A program made the position numbers and the translations under genes. The notes under the pieces were generated by a model, which saw nothing but the letters and a program-made list of their open reading frames with translations, was not told where the DNA came from and did no database searches. Below, one piece after another: positions 42,040 through 45,453 of a DNA stretch of 45,453 bases. The stretch is taken from assembly GCA_900320505.1 (NCBI GenBank), contig ONSL01000003.1:1-45453 (forward strand), read 5' to 3'. The DNA comes from an uncultured Eubacteriales bacterium (GTDB taxonomy: Bacteria > Bacillota_I > Bacilli_A > RF39 > UBA660). Numbering within the stretch: position 1 is the stretch's first letter; every line of letters begins with the position of its first letter.

Positions 42040-43854
42040 ATGGACCAGGATGTTTTATATATATTTAAATATAATGCTACTGATACAAATGGGAAAAAAG
42101 AAAATAGTTATTTTTTAGCATCTTCTAAGGATGATTGTGAACTATTTCTTGATGTTTTAGGATATAAAAATATTGAAGTAATGCCACTTGGTTCAGATGA
42201 AGCAAAACCCGATTTAAATAAAGCAGTCGATGAAGGAGAACTTGACGATAACTTTACAATTTTATCTGATGATTTAAAGGATAATAAAAGTTTATTTGAT
42301 AGTGTTGTTGATGTTGCTAAAAATGCTAGTTCAAATAAAAAAATCTTTCAGAGACTTGCATATTTTATATATAAAGGTGATACCTTAACTGTAAGTATGC
42401 AAAAACTTGGTAATGTTTTTCCTAAAGAGATTATTGATGAAGTAAGTATGGGAGAACTTGGCGGAAATATTTCTAGTCATCTTGCTAATTTAATTAGAAA
42501 GTATGGAGCAACTAAAGGCAAAAGTAAGAAAAAGAAGAAAAAAGGAGGACTTTTCTCTTTTAGCAAAAAAGAAGAAAAGAAAGAGTCTATTGCTGGTATT
42601 GATCTTCATGATGATTCTGAAAAGATTGCAGCAGATTATAAGGCTAAGATGTATCCATTTAAGTTTACTGCAGTTGATGAAAATGGAAAGAAGAAGACTG
42701 GATATTTTGATGCTGAAAGTATAGATGATTGTGCTAAATTTTTAGAGCATTCAGGTTATACAAATATACATGTTGAACCTAAGAAAAGCTACGATGTTCA
42801 AATAATTCTTGATAATAAGATTAATTTAAATAATATATCTTTTGATTTAACACAATTATCAACTTATTTGAAAGCTGGTATTCCACTTGTTGAGGCAGTT
42901 GACATACTTTCAAAACAAACTAAAAACGTTGTTAGTAGAACTGCATATAGCAGGCTTGTTTATGATCTTTTAAAGGGTGATAGTTTAAGTACTGCAATGC
43001 TTCATCAAGGAAATGTATTTCCTAAGCTTTTAATAAATATGATAAAGTCTGCTGAAATGACTGGTGATCTTTCGTCAGTACTTGATGATATGGCAGAGTA
43101 TTATGAAGATGTTGCTCAAACAAAGAAGTCAATGAAAAGTGCAATGACATATCCACTTTTTGTATTAGTACTTGCAATTGGTGTTCTTGTATTTATGCTT
43201 GTAAAACTTGTTCCACAGTTTGTTGTTTTGTATCAGTCTAATGGGGCAGATTTACCTGCAATTACTCAGTTTGTTGTTAATCAAAGTAATTTCTTAGTTC
43301 ATAACTGGATGTATATAGTTGGTGTTATTGCTTTAATTATAATAGTTTTTGTTGCTTGTTATAAAAATATGAAAGATTTTAGGAAAGGAGTACAGACTAC
43401 AGCAATGCATCTTCCTGGACTTGGTAATTTAATAATTTATAATGAGGTATATAATTTTACTAAAACTTTTGCGTCACTTTTGAATCATGGTGTTTTTATA
43501 ACAGATAGTATGCAAATACTTTCAAATATTACAACTAATGAGGTTTATAAAGAATTGATTAATAAGACAATGGTTAACCTTGCAAAAGGTGAAAAGATAT
43601 CTGATTCATTTAAAAATGAATGGGCATTTCCAACAGTTGCTTATCATATGCTTGTAACTGGTGAATCAACAGGACAACTTGGCTTAATGATGGAAAAGGT
43701 TTCACAACATTATAAGGAAATGTATAAGTCAATGGTAGAACAATTTAAGAGTATGATAGAGCCTGTTATGATTGTTTTAGTTGCTGGTATAGTAGGTGTT
43801 ATTTTACTTTCAATTGTTACACCAATGTTTGATATCTATAATCAAATTAATTAG
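42040..43854 (+). CDS. pilC: PilC/GspF-like type II secretion F protein with N-terminal duplication
   Basis: A 604-residue inner-membrane platform protein of type IV pilus/type II secretion systems, against about 400 in ordinary PilC. The conserved portion is 206-604: a small N domain (206-250), T2SF domain one (268-390) and two (468-595), with membrane helices near 368-395, 421-441 and 570-595. Residues 7-50 repeat 206-250 (KYNATDTNGKK versus FTAVDENGKK) and 101-155 repeat the soluble part of T2SF one (GNVFPKEIIDEVSMGELGGN versus GNVFPKLLINMIKSAEMTGD), then a Lys-rich linker (160-183). AAAGGGA precedes ATG 42040. It is coupled with the prepilin peptidase; no pilin or ATPase gene is in view. 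Confidence 0.88.
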   Translation: MDQDVLYIFKYNATDTNGKKENSYFLASSKDDCELFLDVLGYKNIEVMPLGSDEAKPDLNKAVDEGELDDNFTILSDDLKDNKSLFDSVVDVAKNASSNKKIFQRLAYFIYKGDTLTVSMQKLGNVFPKEIIDEVSMGELGGNISSHLANLIRKYGATKGKSKKKKKKGGLFSFSKKEEKKESIAGIDLHDDSEKIAADYKAKMYPFKFTAVDENGKKKTGYFDAESIDDCAKFLEHSGYTNIHVEPKKSYDVQIILDNKINLNNISFDLTQLSTYLKAGIPLVEAVDILSKQTKNVVSRTAYSRLVYDLLKGDSLSTAMLHQGNVFPKLLINMIKSAEMTGDLSSVLDDMAEYYEDVAQTKKSMKSAMTYPLFVLVLAIGVLVFMLVKLVPQFVVLYQSNGADLPAITQFVVNQSNFLVHNWMYIVGVIALIIIVFVACYKNMKDFRKGVQTTAMHLPGLGNLIIYNEVYNFTKTFASLLNHGVFITDSMQILSNITTNEVYKELINKTMVNLAKGEKISDSFKNEWAFPTVAYHMLVTGESTGQLGLMMEKVSQHYKEMYKSMVEQFKSMIEPVMIVLVAGIVGVILLSIVTPMFDIYNQIN

Positions 43855-43870
43855 AAAGGAAGAGAAAATT

Positions 43871-44647
43871 ATGGATATATTATACATGGTTTTCTTTTTT
43901 ATTTTAGGAAGTATTATGGGCTCTTTTTATGCAGTAGTTGGTTTAAGACTTCCTAAGAAAGAAAACTTTATTAATTCTAGGTCACACTGTGATACTTGCA
44001 AACGTGAACTTGCTTTTTATGATATGATACCAATTCTTTCATATATTATATATAGAGGAAGATGTAGGTATTGCAAAGCTAAAATACCACCAATACTTTT
44101 TCTTTCAGAGATATCAACAGGACTTCTTTTCATGGTTTCTTATTATAGCTTTGGATTTTCAATAGATCTTTTAGTAGCTCTTGGTATTGTATCCCTGCTT
44201 ATTATAGTAATTGTTAGTGATGTATCATATTTTATAATACCTGATGAAGTTCTTATATTTTTTACAATATATTTTATAGTTTTTGATTTTATAAAATTAG
44301 GATTTTCTGGGACTTGCCATAGAATATTAGGTGCTATATTTTTGTTTTTACTTATGTATGCAATATCTCTTATTGGAAAAGCAATATTTAAAAAGGAAGC
44401 ACTTGGTGGGGGAGATGTTAAACTTTTATTTTTGTTTGGCCTGGTATTAGAACCAGTACTTGGGGTTTTTTCAATATTTCTTGGAAGCTTAATAGCTCTT
44501 CCAGTTGCTATTATAATTCTCTTAACAAATAAAGAGCATATTGTTCCTTTTGGACCATTTCTTTTGATAGCTTTTTTAATAATTTATTTTAGTAAGATAA
44601 GTGTTAGTGACTTTATAAATTTTTTAAGGTTTACTAGTATGAAATAA
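43871..44647 (+). CDS. Prepilin peptidase/N-methyltransferase
   Basis: A 258-residue aspartic membrane protease that cleaves and methylates prepilins. The N-terminal part has GSIMGSFYAVVGLRLP and a zinc-binding Cys set at 40, 43, 65 and 68 (CDTCKREL, CRYCKAK). The catalytic Asp117 is in VSDVSYFIIPDE and Asp182 in GGGDVKLL, both conserved in PilD/ComC. About seven to eight helices are predicted. AGGAAGAG precedes ATG 43871, 16 nt after the PilC-like gene. It is the last gene before the structured RNA region. Confidence 0.93.
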   Translation: MDILYMVFFFILGSIMGSFYAVVGLRLPKKENFINSRSHCDTCKRELAFYDMIPILSYIIYRGRCRYCKAKIPPILFLSEISTGLLFMVSYYSFGFSIDLLVALGIVSLLIIVIVSDVSYFIIPDEVLIFFTIYFIVFDFIKLGFSGTCHRILGAIFLFLLMYAISLIGKAIFKKEALGGGDVKLLFLFGLVLEPVLGVFSIFLGSLIALPVAIIILLTNKEHIVPFGPFLLIAFLIIYFSKISVSDFINFLRFTSMK

Positions 44648-44723
44648 TTTTTTATTAATTCGTTGATATATAAGGATTTTAAAATTTTTAATAAAAAAAT
44701 TAAATTTTTTTAAAAAAATAATG

Positions 44724-44751
44724 TTGACTTTTTCTGAAAAAGGAGTATAGT
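44724..44751 (+). promoter_or_regulatory. Promoter of the candidate structured RNA
   Basis: TTGACT (44724-44729) and TATAGT (44746-44751) are 16 bp apart in an otherwise gene-free stretch. A start near 44758 coincides with the first base of an 11-bp stem. Confidence 0.65.
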
Positions 44752-44756
44752 ATTAA

Positions 44757-45207
44757 TTAAGTAAATGATGTTTATATCTTTGATACATTTGTTATCATAG
44801 ATATAATAATATCTTATCTAATTCATTTACTTATATGATTTGTGAAGAAGGTAAACTTCAAAGTAGAAAGTCGTTAGTAATTACCTAGTTGGGTTTTGAG
44901 TTTAGTCTTTAGTTTTCTTTAGATTTTACTTTTAATCTTTATCTAGAACGACTGGTAAACCGGTATATAGTATTTATATATTATGTACTGAGTGGGATAG
45001 GCCTCCTGCTTGTTATCATTCTTTATTACGTATCTAGTATACAAGATATGTAAGAGCCTGATAATCGAAAGATTATTGTTCTACTAAAAAGAATGCAAGT
45101 TCATGATTTATTAATTTGAGAAAGTTACTCTGATAAGAAGTTTATATATTATTTATATATGAGCTAAACTAGAAAAGGTTAAATCTATTGGTTTAATCTT
45201 TTTTTTA
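44757..45207 (+). ncRNA. Candidate structured RNA of about 450 nt, family unassigned
   Basis: No reading frame of note lies here, but a promoter, many perfect or near-perfect helices and a terminator do. Helices I see: 44758-44768 with 44823-44833 (11 bp) enclosing 44773-44785 with 44793-44805; 44869-44875 with 44947-44953 (7 bp); 44991-44997 with 45004-45010 (7 bp); 45017-45024 with 45088-45095 (8 bp) enclosing two hairpins, 45027-45035 with 45044-45052 (9 bp) and 45059-45066 with 45071-45078 capped by GAAA; 45096-45101 with 45113-45118; 45139-45144 with 45165-45170. I could not match it to RNase P, tmRNA, 6S, SRP, group I or group II introns. A transposase gene lies downstream. Confidence 0.6.
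45173..45207 (+). terminator. Terminator of the candidate structured RNA
   Basis: An 11-bp stem containing AGGTTAAA (45176-45183) paired with TTTAATCT (45192-45199) is followed by a long T-run. Confidence 0.75.
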
Positions 45208-45301
45208 TATAATAGGAAAGTCATGAAAAAATTTTAAATATTCCTTTTAATATCAACAATTTGCCCGTATAATAAGATTAGTTATAAAGGTGGTGGTTCG
45301 C

Positions 45302-45453
45302 TTGAAAATATATAAAGCTTATAAGTTTAGAATGTATCCTGATAAGGATACAGGGATTAAACTTAATTCATTTATGGGGACAAGTAGATTTATATATAAC
45401 CACTACTTATATTTAAAAGATAAATATTATAATGAGTTAAATATTAATTATAA
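45302..45453 (+). CDS. tnpB: IS200/IS605-family TnpB (OrfB), 5' part
   Basis: The first 50 codons of a gene cut by the window end. The start KIYKAYKFRMYPDKDTGIKL, with MGTSRFIYNHYLYLKDKYY following, is the N-terminus of TnpB, the RNA-guided nuclease of IS200/IS605-type elements and ancestor of Cas12. The start is TTG 45302, preceded by AAAGGTGGTGG (45286-45296); there is no earlier in-frame ATG. A TATAAT at 45268-45273 may serve as its -10 element. No tnpA gene lies upstream. Whether it is intact cannot be seen. Confidence 0.85.
   Translation, partial: MKIYKAYKFRMYPDKDTGIKLNSFMGTSRFIYNHYLYLKDKYYNELNINY

Noticed and set aside
44757..45207. Assignment as RNase P, tmRNA, group I or group II intron
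   Set aside because: A GGTAAACC near 44955 and a GAAA-capped hairpin recall these families, but the RNase P GGAAAGTCC core, a tRNA-like end, the group I P7 pair and a proper domain V are all missing.
1..45453. CRISPR arrays, prophage and rRNA
   Set aside because: No regularly spaced repeats, phage structural genes or rRNA sequence were seen.

Overview
The window is very AT-rich bacterial DNA of the low-GC Firmicutes/Bacilli type, possibly an uncultured gut lineage near the Mollicutes (the lineage is an inference). Supporting this are T-box leaders, GGAGG and GGTGAT ribosome-binding sites, SepF and DivIVA-like cell-division proteins, a SpoIIID-like regulator, a YefM-YoeB pair and WXG100 proteins. 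Unlike true mollicutes it keeps wall synthesis (MurE, a class B penicillin-binding protein, MreC/MreD). Conserved Trp positions use TGG, and one gene (38985-39719) appears to end in TGA, so the standard bacterial code fits.

Layout. 1-4345: a valine T-box leader drives two paralogous HD-domain hydrolases and valS. 4346-7561: a decayed DUF402-like gene, a U32 peptidase-family gene, a small rhodanese and a second decayed gene. 7575-10987: RmuC, small or membrane proteins of unknown role, and a stand-alone helicase-associated-domain protein. 11153-11851, minus strand: YefM-YoeB toxin-antitoxin with a clear promoter/operator, and elongator tRNA-Met. 11935-15164: a membrane protein, sepF, a DivIVA-like gene and a long protein with a RelE-like C-terminus. 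15203-18509: an isoleucine T-box and a eukaryote-like ileS. 18699-25811: nfo, a class B PBP, a membrane-anchored unknown, a SPOR-like protein, radC, mreC and mreD, without mreB. 25871-27316: murE.

27368-33398 is the main accessory region: two small WXG100-type proteins, an unusual overlapping hairpin pair, then a three-gene cassette present twice in tandem (helical KISNP/AHG protein, Ser/Thr-rich protein with a C-terminal hydrophobic segment, DUF4176 protein). This looks like a type VII (ESX/Ess) secretion cargo locus whose FtsK/SpoIIIE-type motor is not in the window. 33471-39000: lepA, the SpoIIID-like gene, hemW, an HD protein and an LRR-transglutaminase protein, closely packed. 38985-40300, minus strand: yigZ and an alpha/beta hydrolase joined by a hairpin that may couple their translation. 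40381-44647: an AI-2E family permease, yqeY, a PilC-like protein with an internal duplication, and a prepilin peptidase.

The right end (44724-45207) carries no gene but has a promoter, at least seven mutually compatible helices and a terminator. It is probably a structured RNA of about 450 nt that I cannot assign to a family, and it is followed by the 5' end of an IS200/IS605-type tnpB that runs off the window.
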